DNA of 64,000 nt from an uncultured Rikenellaceae bacterium (lineage in GTDB: Bacteria > Bacteroidota > Bacteroidia > Bacteroidales > Rikenellaceae), in NCBI GenBank assembly GCA_944326945.1, contig CALVFY010000001.1, positions 109,801 to 173,800 of the forward strand. The letters are read 5' to 3'. Shown one piece after another: positions 1 to 9,400 of the stretch. Numbering within the stretch: position 1 is the stretch's first letter; each line of letters opens with the position of its first letter. The position numbers and the translations under genes were made by a program. Under the pieces are notes generated by a model. It saw nothing but the letters and a program-made list of their open reading frames with translations. It was not told where the DNA came from and searched no databases.

Positions 1-368
1 ATCTCAGTGGAAAGGCTGTCGGCTATTGGATGCAGGCCGAGAAGATTGAGCCGGAAAACTTGTTGGTGATAGTGGATGATATAGCACTTCCGTTTGGTTC
101 GCTTCGTCTGAGGGCCAAGGGTAGCGATGGTGGTCATAATGGATTGAAAAACATTGCGTTGATGCTCGGGCATGAGAATTATGCACGTCTGCGCTTTGGG
201 GTAGGGGGCGATTTCCCTCGGGGACATCAGGTGGATTATGTGTTGGGAGAGTGGACCGAACAGGAACGTAAGGAGATGGGGGCGCGTATTGAAACGGCCT
301 GTGAGATTATTCGTTCGTTCGTTTTGCAGGGAGTAGAACGTACGATGAATGCGTATAATAAAAAGTAG
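1..368 (+). CDS. pth: Peptidyl-tRNA hydrolase, 3' part (5' end outside window)
   Basis: C-terminal part of bacterial peptidyl-tRNA hydrolase, which cleaves the ester bond of peptidyl-tRNAs released from stalled ribosomes. The reading frame is open from base 3 with no stop, so the gene begins outside the window. Visible family signatures are LSGKAVGYW near the edge, [11 protein letters not shown] and the glycine-rich [13 protein letters not shown] segment, then RLRFGVGG. The internal ATG at base 30 is not the true start because LSGKAV lies upstream in frame. It is followed 8 bases later by hslR in the same direction, so the two are probably cotranscribed. About 120 of the usual 185-195 residues are present. 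Confidence 0.95.
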   Translation, partial: LSGKAVGYWMQAEKIEPENLLVIVDDIALPFGSLRLRAKGSDGGHNGLKNIALMLGHENYARLRFGVGGDFPRGHQVDYVLGEWTEQERKEMGARIETACEIIRSFVLQGVERTMNAYNKK

Positions 369-376
369 AGGAATAT

Positions 377-781
377 ATGTCTTCTGTGAGGTTGGATAAA
401 TGGTTGTGGGCCGTGCGGATCTACAAGACTCGCAGCGATGCGGCCGAGGCCTGCAGGACCAATCGGGTGTTGGTGAACGGAGCCTATGTGAAGCCTTCGC
501 GCGAGGTGAAGGTGGGTGAAGTGGTTTCGGTGAAGAAGATGCCTGTGACCTATACGTTTCGGGTTTTGAACCTGGTGTCGAGTCGGCAGCCGGCGAAGAA
601 TGTCCCTGAGTATGCTCAGAATATTACGCCTCAGGAGGAACTCGATAAACTTAATATTCCTCGTGAGACGATCTTCATTGTGAGGGATCGTGGCGCGGGG
701 CGTCCTACGAAAAAGGAGCGTAGAGAAATTGATGCTTTGATGGATGATCTGAGCTATTTGGAAGAGGACGACGACGAGTAG
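377..781 (+). CDS. hslR: S4-domain RNA-binding protein, Hsp15/HslR family
   Basis: A 134-residue protein with an N-terminal S4 RNA-binding domain (residues about 4-65; RLDKWLWAVRIYKTRSDA and NRVLVNGAYVKPS are typical). The C-terminal tail is charged and includes RGAGRPTKKERREID. In E. coli Hsp15 binds 50S subunits carrying stranded nascent chains and helps recycle them. Its position just downstream of pth, another stalled-ribosome rescue factor, fits that role. The acidic end EEDDDE is typical of Bacteroidota versions. A hairpin terminator follows at 809-839. Confidence 0.9.
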   Translation: MSSVRLDKWLWAVRIYKTRSDAAEACRTNRVLVNGAYVKPSREVKVGEVVSVKKMPVTYTFRVLNLVSSRQPAKNVPEYAQNITPQEELDKLNIPRETIFIVRDRGAGRPTKKERREIDALMDDLSYLEEDDDE

Positions 782-808
782 TTTGTTTTCGAAAGAGATA
801 GAGAGAGT

Positions 809-839
809 AGCCTGGCAGGAGGATGCCGGGCTATTTTTG
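809..839 (+). terminator. Rho-independent terminator after hslR
   Basis: Nine-base stem AGCCTGGCA (809-817) pairs with TGCCGGGCT (824-832), with one G-U pair, around a 6-base loop. It is followed by ATTTTTG. It lies 28 bases after the hslR stop and would end the pth-hslR transcript. Confidence 0.75.
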
Positions 840-957
840 TGCAGGAAAGTTCGGTTGATTTTAGCCTTTCGACGGCAAAATCGGCTCACTTGTTGGATTT
901 GTTTTCTGAAAAGGGGTGAGGTTTGTATTTTGTCCTGTGTAAAACTAATACCAGTGA

Positions 958-1533
958 ATGATGAAAACAGTGAATTATGTATGGATGTGTGGTGTGTTGA
1001 TGCTTTTCTGTCTGGGAGGGTATGCTCAGCCTCATTCCGGTGAAGCACGTCCTGCGGAACCTCCCCAGAGGATGACTCCGGAGCAGATTGCCACGAGAAA
1101 AACCGAACATTTGAATCGGGAATTGGGCCTGACTGAAAAACAGTTTAAAAAGGTTTATAAGATCTATTTGAAGCAGGCGCAAACGTTGCAGGGCGAGATG
1201 GAGTCGCGATTTGCAGAGCGAATGGAGAGTGGAAGACCTCCGATGGGAGGGCCTGGAGGACCCGGCGGGGGAATGAGACCCGGGCCAGGGGGACCTGATA
1301 TGCGTGGAGAGCGTCCGGAGGGAATGCCTCGGGGCATGATGCCGGGTATTTCGATGGAGGAGTCGGAGAAAGATTTGGCTGCGCGAGACAAAAAGATGAA
1401 AAAGATTCTTTCTGAGGATCAATATGCCAAGTGGCGTAAATTGGAGAGTCAAATGGAGGAGCGTCGGATGCGGGGAATGAATGCTTTGCCCGAAGAGGAA
1501 AAGCGACCGGCTGCTTCCAAGGATTTAAAGTAA
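958..1533 (+). CDS. Secreted Spy/CpxP-like protein with Gly-Met-Pro-rich insert
   Basis: A 191-residue protein with an N-terminal signal peptide (hydrophobic stretch residues 5-22, probable cleavage after GYA before QPHS). The mature part is helical and charged and contains LNRELGLTEKQFKKVYKIY, resembling the LTxxQ motifs of Spy/CpxP periplasmic proteins and DUF4890-type Bacteroidota proteins. Residues about 92-130 form a low-complexity Gly/Pro/Met/Arg-rich stretch between two helical segments. The family is thought to be chaperone-like or metal-responsive; the exact function here is unknown. A second ATG follows immediately at 961. No close neighbour shares its direction downstream. Confidence 0.7.
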   Translation: MMKTVNYVWMCGVLMLFCLGGYAQPHSGEARPAEPPQRMTPEQIATRKTEHLNRELGLTEKQFKKVYKIYLKQAQTLQGEMESRFAERMESGRPPMGGPGGPGGGMRPGPGGPDMRGERPEGMPRGMMPGISMEESEKDLAARDKKMKKILSEDQYAKWRKLESQMEERRMRGMNALPEEEKRPAASKDLK

Positions 1534-1560
1534 ATATTGATTTATTGGGTTTATTGAGTG

Positions 1561-1596
1561 AAAAAGGCTGTCTTCATTGAAAAGACAGCCTTTTTT
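1561..1596. terminator. Bidirectional terminator between convergent genes
   Basis: Stem AGGCTGTCTT / AAGACAGCCT with A-tract before and T-tract after. It sits between the secreted-protein gene ending at 1533 (+) and the GH57 gene ending at 1613 (-), so it can terminate transcription from both sides. Confidence 0.85.
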
Positions 1597-1612
1597 GTTC
1601 CCGCGTTTTGCT

Positions 1613-2851
1613 TTATGCCGAAACTTGGCGCGTTTTGGATCTTGATTTCTTTTCTTCGAGTTGAGCGTAACGTTTTTCCACTTCGATTTTGAAGTCGCTT
1701 AAGACATTCATGTAATTGATGAATGCCTCATAGGCCGAATCGTATGGATTGAAATAGTTGTGCACATCCCCGTCGGAGAACCATTTGGTTGCCATGTAAT
1801 AGAAGTGGTCTGAGGTTTGCATGAAATTCCATACGTAATCGAAATCCGGATCGGCAATTGCCTTGATCTTTGGGCGCAAAGCGTAAAGTGTGTTGAATGC
1901 ATCGTTTTGGAGTTCATTGCCCACCCAAGCCGTTACGTCGCGCTCCTCGTCGGCCCACGACATGGCATGAGGAGAGGAGAGAACGGCTATCGGTTGGTGT
2001 TTGGCGGCTGTTTCGGACGCCGTAGCAAATTCGAGTTTGCCGGAAGCCAAAGCTGCTTTGGGAAGGGCGGCCATGAAATCGAAAATACCTGTTTCAGCCC
2101 ATTGGTGTTCTCCGAATGTTTCGTAGTCCATGAAAAGGTTAATGACCTCGCCGGGCATATCGGGGCTGGTGAGCCAACTTACATATTTCTCTACGGTCAA
2201 CGGCCATTGATCCCATCCTCGGTCGGAGAATCGGAAAGCGATATCGTCGCTCAGTTTGTAATTGCGTAACAACAGCCTGAGTTTTTGATTCAAACTGTTT
2301 GCATAGACGTAGTTAGGGCTTTTCCAACCCAAAATGTGTTTGGCTCCTTCTGCAAGCATCGCCTTGAAACCCATGTCGGCTACTCGTGCACCGATTTCAT
2401 CCGAGTAGATCAGTTCCGTATTGCGGAAAGTGGTGGGTTTTTGGCCGAACTCCTTTTTAATCATGGCCGAATGGGCTTTGACCTGGGCTGTAAATTCCTC
2501 CTGGTCGATCAGGGAGGCGAGGGAGTGGGCATAGGTTTCTCCCAGAAATTCCACACATCCTGTTTGAGCCAATGCTTTGAAACTCTCCAATACTTCGGGG
2601 GCGTAGGCTTTGAATTGTTCCACTACCAGGCCCGAGAGTGAGAAACTGACCTTGAAGGCGCCTTTGTTTTCCTCGATCAGTCGGAGCAACAACCGGTTCA
2701 TGGGCAGATAGCAACGAGAGGCCACTTTCTGGAGTATGGACCGATTGGTTATGTCGTCCAGATAGTTGTGGTCTTTCCCCATATTAAAGAACCGATATTT
2801 TTTGAGTCGCAACGGCTGATGCACCTGAAAATAGAAACAGACGGTCTTCAT
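1613..2851 (-). CDS. GH57 family alpha-amylase / alpha-glucanase
   Basis: A 412-residue cytoplasmic glycoside hydrolase of family 57, acting on alpha-1,4-glucans such as glycogen. It starts with CFYFQVHQPLRLKKYRFF, the usual GH57 opening. The probable catalytic nucleophile Glu lies in FRNTELIY (about residue 145) and the acid/base Asp in FMDYETFGEHQ (about residue 240). There is no signal peptide. It is the last gene of a minus-strand set with a GT4 glycosyltransferase and a debranching enzyme, so it most likely acts in intracellular glycogen turnover. The Lys/Arg-rich C-terminal end looks unstructured. Confidence 0.9.
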   Translation of the reverse strand: MKTVCFYFQVHQPLRLKKYRFFNMGKDHNYLDDITNRSILQKVASRCYLPMNRLLLRLIEENKGAFKVSFSLSGLVVEQFKAYAPEVLESFKALAQTGCVEFLGETYAHSLASLIDQEEFTAQVKAHSAMIKKEFGQKPTTFRNTELIYSDEIGARVADMGFKAMLAEGAKHILGWKSPNYVYANSLNQKLRLLLRNYKLSDDIAFRFSDRGWDQWPLTVEKYVSWLTSPDMPGEVINLFMDYETFGEHQWAETGIFDFMAALPKAALASGKLEFATASETAAKHQPIAVLSSPHAMSWADEERDVTAWVGNELQNDAFNTLYALRPKIKAIADPDFDYVWNFMQTSDHFYYMATKWFSDGDVHNYFNPYDSAYEAFINYMNVLSDFKIEVEKRYAQLEEKKSRSKTRQVSA

Positions 2852-2896
2852 AATCTCTGCGTTTAAATTATACTTCTCTCGGAATCCGTTGCTGAT

Positions 2897-4180
2897 TTAC
2901 AGAACGGATTCGTACACTTTTTTCACTTCAGCGGCGGCGTTGTCCCATTTGAGTCCTGTTACCTCTTTCAGGCCTTTTTGGGCGAACATTTTGGCCAGTG
3001 CCGGGTATTGTACCAGCGCGTAGATGGCGTCGGCCATGGCATCCACATCCCAATAATCTACCTTCACGGCATAGTCCAATACTTCGGCCACTCCGGATTG
3101 TTTGGAGATGATCACCGGTACGTTCGATTTCATGGCCTCGAGCGGAGAGATACCGAATGGTTCCGACACCGAAGGCATGACGTAGACATCGCTCAGAGCG
3201 AACATTTTGTGTACGTCGTCGCCTTTGAGGAAGCCTGTGAAGTGGAATCGGTCTGCAATACCCAGTTTTGCCACACGGCGGATGATATGGTTCATCATGT
3301 CGCCGCTTCCGGCCATCACGAACCGCACATTCGGAAGACGTTTGAGCACTTTTGCGGCAGCTTCCACAAAATAGTCGGGGCCTTTCTGGTAGGTGATACG
3401 GCCCAAAAATGTAACGACTTTGTCTTTAACGCCTCGTTCCACCTCGGCAGAATGGGTTCCTGCGAACCGTACGGCATTGTGTACGGTTACAACCTTTTCT
3501 GGAGAGATGCCGTATTTTTCGATGACAATGTTGCGCGTCAGATTGCTCACGGCGATCACCTTGTCGGCAGCCTGCATTCCTGCGCGTTCAATGTTGTAGA
3601 CACTTTGGTTGATGTGTTCTCCGCTGCGATCGAATTCTGTGGCGTGAATATGTACCACCAAGGGTTTCCCTGATACTCGCTTGGCTGCGATTCCCGCGTA
3701 GTAGGTGAGCCAATCATGGGCATGAATCACGTCGAATTCACCCTCTCTCTGTTTGGCTACCTCGGCCGCTACCATGGCATATCTGGCTACCTCCTCCATG
3801 AGGTTTGCTCCGTATTTACCCGAGAAGGTATAGCGTTCTTTCCATACATCGCCTCGCTCCACGACGCCCGTTTTGCGATATTCCTCGCTTCGGGACTCGA
3901 ACTCTTCCGGAGAGATATAGGGCACCATATTCGAGTTGATGTGGATAAAAGTCATCTTTTCCCAGATATCGTCGTTTTGACCGCCTCCGTACAGGGCTTC
4001 CACGTCAGAGGCGTTGATCACTTTCACGAAACGTTGATCCTCGTCTCCATAGGCATGAGGCATAACGAATGTGACCTGCACATCCTGTTTGGCCAGTCCA
4101 CGTGTTAGACCGTAGCAAGCCGTTCCGAGACCTCCCGCAATATGCGGGGGAAACTCCCATCCGAACATCAATACTCTCAT
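2897..4180 (-). CDS. GT4 glycosyltransferase, glycogen-synthase-like
   Basis: A 427-residue GT-B retaining glycosyltransferase. The N-terminal domain begins MRVLMFGWEFPPHIAGGLG, the glycine-rich acceptor-side motif of glycogen-synthase-like GT4 enzymes. The C-terminal donor domain has the EX7E motif in EPFGISPLE (about residue 340). It probably extends alpha-glucan chains from a nucleotide-glucose donor. Its start overlaps the stop of the debranching enzyme by 4 bases (ATGA), indicating translational coupling, and GH57 follows 45 bases later. The pathway has a second, unrelated synthase domain (GT3) encoded at 6420-10679. Confidence 0.85.
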   Translation of the reverse strand: MRVLMFGWEFPPHIAGGLGTACYGLTRGLAKQDVQVTFVMPHAYGDEDQRFVKVINASDVEALYGGGQNDDIWEKMTFIHINSNMVPYISPEEFESRSEEYRKTGVVERGDVWKERYTFSGKYGANLMEEVARYAMVAAEVAKQREGEFDVIHAHDWLTYYAGIAAKRVSGKPLVVHIHATEFDRSGEHINQSVYNIERAGMQAADKVIAVSNLTRNIVIEKYGISPEKVVTVHNAVRFAGTHSAEVERGVKDKVVTFLGRITYQKGPDYFVEAAAKVLKRLPNVRFVMAGSGDMMNHIIRRVAKLGIADRFHFTGFLKGDDVHKMFALSDVYVMPSVSEPFGISPLEAMKSNVPVIISKQSGVAEVLDYAVKVDYWDVDAMADAIYALVQYPALAKMFAQKGLKEVTGLKWDNAAAEVKKVYESVL

Positions 4181-6132
4181 TTCTGTCCTTTTTTATGCGA
4201 TTTTTTCTTTTTGTATGTTTCGATCATCTCGTTTATGCGTAATACGGATCCCACACTCCATGCCTGGGATATGGCGCCTTTGGGGGCATGGGGAGGATCT
4301 CCGTCACAGATTTCGGCAATCGAACCGATTCCGTAGACGCTAAGACATGCTTCGAAAGCCTCCAACATCTCTTCTGCAGCAGGAACAAAGGTCGAGCCAT
4401 ACACGTCGAAATTAGTCTTTACGTAGTGTTCCAACAGCCATGGCCATACCGTTCCCTGATGGTATTGACGGTCGCGTGTTGGTTGATTGCCTTCGTAGCG
4501 TCCCTGATAGAGCGGATTGCGCGGGGAGAGCGTTCGAAGTCCCTTCGAGGTCAGCAGGTGTTGGCGTACGATGTTTATGACTCCCAGAATCTGCCCCTGA
4601 TCGAGCATCGTGTAGGGCAGCGAACAGGCGATGATTTGATTGGGGCGGATGAACCAGTTGGGACCTTCCGGGCCTACGTAATCGGCCAGATATTGCTCTG
4701 TGGGGAACCAGAATGTTTTGATAAACGAGGCTTTGGTGATTTCCGGCTGGTCTTTCCACTCTTTTTCGAAAACCTTGTCTTTGAATTTGTGAGCCAAATG
4801 GAGCGTATAACACAGTGCGTTGTACCACAGTGCATTGATCTCTACCTGATATCCGTCGCGTCCCGTTACGGGTACTCCGTCCACTACGGCATCCATCCAC
4901 GTCAGAGCCTTGCCCGGTGCTGAAGCCCAAACCAGTCCGTTGCTGTGTAGGGCGATGACACCTCCGATTCCCCGACGGTAGGCCGAAAGAATGTCTTTCA
5001 TCTTGTCTCCGTATTTTTCCCAGATCTTTTCGGCTCCTATGTGTTTTTCGAGTTGTTGGAGGGTCCAGAAGAACCACAGCGGTGCATCGACCGAGTTGTA
5101 GGCCGTTCCCATGTTGGGGAAAAGTCCGTCTTCCATTTCGCGGGTCATCGTGTCGATCACATCGATGCAATCCTGTACATTGCCTTGGGTAAGGGTAATG
5201 CCGGGCAGTGCGATGAAAGTATCCCGTCCCCAGCGGCCGAACCATGGATAACCGGCCACTACTTCTGTCCGATCGCCACGACGAGCGATGAATTGGCGGG
5301 CCGAGTGACGTACGCAAGAGAGAAAATCTATCTTATTGGAACGACGGCTCAGTTCGTCGCTGAAATCTTTTTCGATACTTTCGGGCGTTACTTCTTCCAG
5401 GGAGCAGGAGAAGATAACGCTTTGGCCTTTGGCGATATCCATTTCAAAATAACCGGGAGTGAGCAAATCTTCCCGGAAGGGATAGCCCCGGCGGGCCTCT
5501 TCGGCATACTCGAAGTTGTAATACCAGTCGGGAGCGGCCACGAATTCAGCCTCCTGATTGGTTTGCATATAGAGCCACGGGAAATTTTCATACAGACGGC
5601 ACCTGACACCACTTGCGGCCGGATATGTATGTCCGTTGGCGAACATATTGGCATGACTCAATTCGTGCATATTCCGGAATGCGAGAAATGGTCTAAGCCG
5701 TAATCGCGTGGAGGAATGCGCGTCCATGAGCGTATAACGGATCAATAGTTGGGTACGGCGGTGTATCCACAGCATCTCTTTTTGCAATACGACTCCCCCT
5801 ACGCGATAGGTGATTGTGGGGGTAGGGGTATAGGCAAAATCGGTGATGTATTTGTGTCCTCTGGGTTCATAGATGCCCGGGAAGCGATGAATGGCCAGAT
5901 TGAAACTTTGATCGTGTTGGATAACCGTTTCGTCGAGATTGGAGAGCAGCACATAGTTTTGATCGTCCTGATCGTCGATCGGGCATACCATCAATCCGTG
6001 ATATTTTCGCGTATTGCAGCAAACGATCGTTGTACTCATGTAGCCGCCCGCCCGATTGGTGCTCAGCATCTCCCTTTGGAGCGAATACTCCAGATTGCCG
6101 AGACTGTCCTTGTCGAAACTTAATACTGACAT
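4177..6132 (-). CDS. Glycogen debranching enzyme (amylo-alpha-1,6-glucosidase type)
   Basis: A 651-residue protein with the bacterial/archaeal two-domain layout. The N-terminal beta domain (residues about 15-230) has LSTNRAGGYMSTTIV and NTRKYHGLMV. The C-terminal (alpha/alpha)6 domain (about 270-630) has PWFGRWGRDTFIALPGI, carrying the conserved Asp of this family. It removes alpha-1,6 branches from glycogen. It is cytoplasmic with no signal peptide and ends in a Lys-rich tail. It is first in the debranching-GT4-GH57 transcription unit. A weak -7-like element lies upstream at 6185-6192 (AACTTTTG read on the minus strand). Confidence 0.9.
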   Translation of the reverse strand: MSVLSFDKDSLGNLEYSLQREMLSTNRAGGYMSTTIVCCNTRKYHGLMVCPIDDQDDQNYVLLSNLDETVIQHDQSFNLAIHRFPGIYEPRGHKYITDFAYTPTPTITYRVGGVVLQKEMLWIHRRTQLLIRYTLMDAHSSTRLRLRPFLAFRNMHELSHANMFANGHTYPAASGVRCRLYENFPWLYMQTNQEAEFVAAPDWYYNFEYAEEARRGYPFREDLLTPGYFEMDIAKGQSVIFSCSLEEVTPESIEKDFSDELSRRSNKIDFLSCVRHSARQFIARRGDRTEVVAGYPWFGRWGRDTFIALPGITLTQGNVQDCIDVIDTMTREMEDGLFPNMGTAYNSVDAPLWFFWTLQQLEKHIGAEKIWEKYGDKMKDILSAYRRGIGGVIALHSNGLVWASAPGKALTWMDAVVDGVPVTGRDGYQVEINALWYNALCYTLHLAHKFKDKVFEKEWKDQPEITKASFIKTFWFPTEQYLADYVGPEGPNWFIRPNQIIACSLPYTMLDQGQILGVINIVRQHLLTSKGLRTLSPRNPLYQGRYEGNQPTRDRQYHQGTVWPWLLEHYVKTNFDVYGSTFVPAAEEMLEAFEACLSVYGIGSIAEICDGDPPHAPKGAISQAWSVGSVLRINEMIETYKKKKSHKKGQK

Positions 6133-6358
6133 AGTTTATTCTTTTATGAACACCCGTAAATTTAAGAAAACTTCTGTAAAATATCAAAAGTTGTCCATGA
6201 ATAAAATATTAGTTTTTTGTCGTTTTTTTAGCGGGAATAGTGCTGGAGTGTTATGTTTGGTTTGAAGAATAAGGGTTTCGTGTAAAATTTAAGTTTGTCG
6301 AAAAATAGGATTTCTTTCGGGAAATTTTGCGAATTTCAAGGCTCTCTTTTGGGATAAA

Positions 6359-6390
6359 GGAGACTCCGGAAAAATTTTTCCGGAGTCTCC
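6359..6390 (-). terminator. Perfect 32-bp palindrome, terminator of the synthase-phosphorylase fusion gene
   Basis: GGAGACTCCGGAAAAA (6359-6374) is followed directly by its exact reverse complement (6375-6390). The transcript can form a stem with only a tight A/U tip. It lies 30 bases past the stop of the minus-strand gene at 6420. The T-tract that would follow on the minus strand is weak, so factor-independent termination is likely but not certain. Confidence 0.65.
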
Positions 6391-6419
6391 CTGTTTTTAA
6401 CTGTTTTTCAGAGGATGGA

Positions 6420-9400
6420 TCAGGCCCATTTTACCAGGGCGAAATCCATACGATGAGGCAATTTTTCGTTGTTGGGGTAAACCCTGAGCGCCATGTCGAA
6501 TGTGCCGCTGCGATCGGGTACCGAATCCACGGCATAGGTGGCCAGGCTGCCTTCGTTGCTGATCAGCTGTAATTGTTTAGTCCCCAGGATTTTTACTTTC
6601 CCTTCGTCGATCTGGTTGGCTATGATCAACTCGACCCCGATGTCCTGTGGCCGCAGGCCGTCCACGTCTACCGTCACTTCGATGTGGTAGGGGTTGCCCA
6701 GTTTGATCGGTTCTTTACCCATGTCGAGTTGTTTGACGGAGACAATGTTGACTTTGTCCCACGAATTGCTGATTTTCCGTTTCCAGGCAGCTATCTCACG
6801 AGCCATGGTGAAGTCGTTAGAGACCATCAACCGATGCCGTTCGTAGAGTTTGTTGTAGAAACGATCCTCGTAGTCGCGCAGCATACGGTTGGTCGTGAAA
6901 TTGGAGGCAATCTCCGCAATACATTTCTTGATTGCCTGAACCCATTCGTAAGGGATGTTTTGTTCGTCCCGTTTGTAATACATGGGGGCGATTTCATCCT
7001 CGATGGTTGTATAGATCAATTCTGCATCCAAATCGTTCTGGTAGTTCTGGTCGGCGAAAGTCCGCTCCATGGGCAGCATCCAGCCGGCGCCTTTTCTGTA
7101 ACCTTCGACCCACCAGCCGTCCAGGACACTGAACTGCAATACGCCGTTCATGACGGCCTTTTCGCCGCTGGTTCCCGACGCTTCCAGCGGACGGGTCGGG
7201 GTATTGAGCCATACATCGACGCCTTGTACCATTCGACGGGCCAATTCCATGTCGTAGTTCTGCAGGAAAAGAATCTTTCCGGCGAAACGGGGCATGGCGG
7301 CTACTTCTACAACGCGTTTGATCAGATCCTGTCCCGGTTTGTCATTCGGATGAGCCTTGCCGGCGAATACGAATTGTACGGGACGTTCCGGATTGTTGAC
7401 GATGGCGTCCAGACGGTCGAGATTCGTGAAGAGCAGGTTGGCTCTTTTGTAGGTGGCGAACCGACGGGCGAAACCGATGGTCAGAACGTCGGGTTTGAAG
7501 GCCTCCATACTCCGGATCATTTGGCCCGGAGAGGTGAATACTGCCTGCGAGGGATCGGCCATCCGTTTACGGATATGTTTGATGAGTTTGTTTTTGAGGA
7601 TCATACGCTCGCCCCACAACTCTTCGTCCCGAATGTCGTAGACCTTTTGCCAGGCGGCGATGTCGTAGTCGTGCCGACGGAACCCTTCCGGGAAGTAACG
7701 GGAATACAGACGTCTCATGTTGGGGGCGGTCCAGGTGGGGAAGTGTACCCCGTTGGTTACATATCCGATATGGAGTTCGTCTTTGAAATAGCCCGGCCAC
7801 ATGCTGCCCAGGATATCCTTGCTCACTTCGCCATGCAACCAGCTGACGCCGTTGACCTCCTGGCAGAGGTTGCAGGCCAGGAAACTCATCGAGAATTTCT
7901 CGTTCGGATCGTTTGGTTTCGTTTTGCCCAGATTGATGAATTGATCCCAGGTTACGCCCAGCCGGTTGGGGTAATGGGACATATACTGGCGGATCATCGA
8001 TTCGGGGAAAGCATCGTGGCCGGCCGGAACTGGCGTATGGGTGGTGAAGAGCGACGAAGAGCGGACCACCTCCAGCGCTTCGCTGAAAGAGAGTTTGCGT
8101 TTGCCCACCAGATTGTTGATACGTTCGATTCCCATGAAAGCCGCATGACCTTCGTTGCAGTGGTAGACATCCTGGTGAATGCCCAATTCATTGAGGGCAC
8201 GGATACCGCCGATACCCAGCAGAATCTCCTGTTTGAGTCGGTTTTCCCAGTCGCCACCGTAGAGGTAATGGGTGATCTGACGGTCTTCGTCCAGATTCAG
8301 ATCGTGGTCCGTGTCGAGCAGGTAGAGGTCTGTACGTCCCACTTCGCATTTCCAGATACGGGCCGTGATGGTTCGTCCGGGAAAGGCAATGTGGATGCTG
8401 CACCAGTTCCCTTCGGCATCGCGGGCGGGAGAAATGGGGAGTTTGTAGAAATTCTGGGCCTCATAGCTGGCCTCCTGGGCTCCCTGGGCCGAAAGACGCT
8501 GGGTGAAATATCCGTAGCGGTAGAGCAACCCTACGGCCACCATCGGAACGTTTTTGTCACTGGCCTCTTTGAGGTAGTCGCCGGCCAGAATGCCCAATCC
8601 GCCCGAATAGATTTTCAGTATGTTGTTCAAACCGTATTCCATGCTGAAGTAGGCGATTTTGGGACTTTTGGCCTCTTTTTTCTCCTTCATGTAATTCTGG
8701 AATTCAGCATAGACGGCATCCAACTTGGCGAGGAATTCGTTGTCGGCTTCAAGCTCTTTAAGGCGTTTGTAGTCGAGTTGGTCGAGGAAATCGATCGGAT
8801 TGCGTTCGCAATTGCGCCATAGGTTATTGTCGATGTACTCGAATAACTCATGAGCCCCTAACGTCCATGACCACCAGAGATTGTGGGAAAGGATTTCCAG
8901 CGGATGTAATCGTGCCGGCAGGCTTTTGTCAACCATCAGACGGGTCCAGGTAGGCGTATTGCTTACCAACTGCTGCCGTACGAAGTTGATCTGTTCTGTA
9001 TAGTTGCCGCCGCCTTCGTATGCGATTCGGTTGGTGCGGGTAATGGCGTTTTTCAGAGCCAATTCGTAGGCTTTTTCGTAAAATTCGATCAGATTTTCCC
9101 AAAGAGCCGTTTTGGAGATAGCTTTGGCAGACTCTCTGTATCCTGCATAATCTTTGGCATTCATACCCACAAAACGGGACAATGAAGCGGCGATGGCATC
9201 CACTACTTCAGAATCGTTCGTGTCCGTACGGCGGATGACTTCTACTCCTTTGTGATCCTTGCCATGTCGGTCAACCCAGAGGCCGAATCCTGCCAGAGAG
9301 GTGGTGATGGTCGGAACGCCGAATGCTACGCTTTCCAGCGGAGTGTAACCCCACGGTTCGTAGTAGGATGCAAAGACGGTGACATCCATTCCTACGAGCA

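Noticed and set aside
783..1043. 86-codon plus-strand frame after hslR
   Set aside because: It covers a terminator and overlaps the signal-peptide region of the 958-1533 gene; no plausible protein features.
6573..8822. 749-codon open frame on the plus strand opposite the phosphorylase half
   Set aside because: It mirrors a strongly coding minus-strand gene with clear GT35 motifs and shows no recognisable family features. Long antisense frames are common opposite biased coding DNA.
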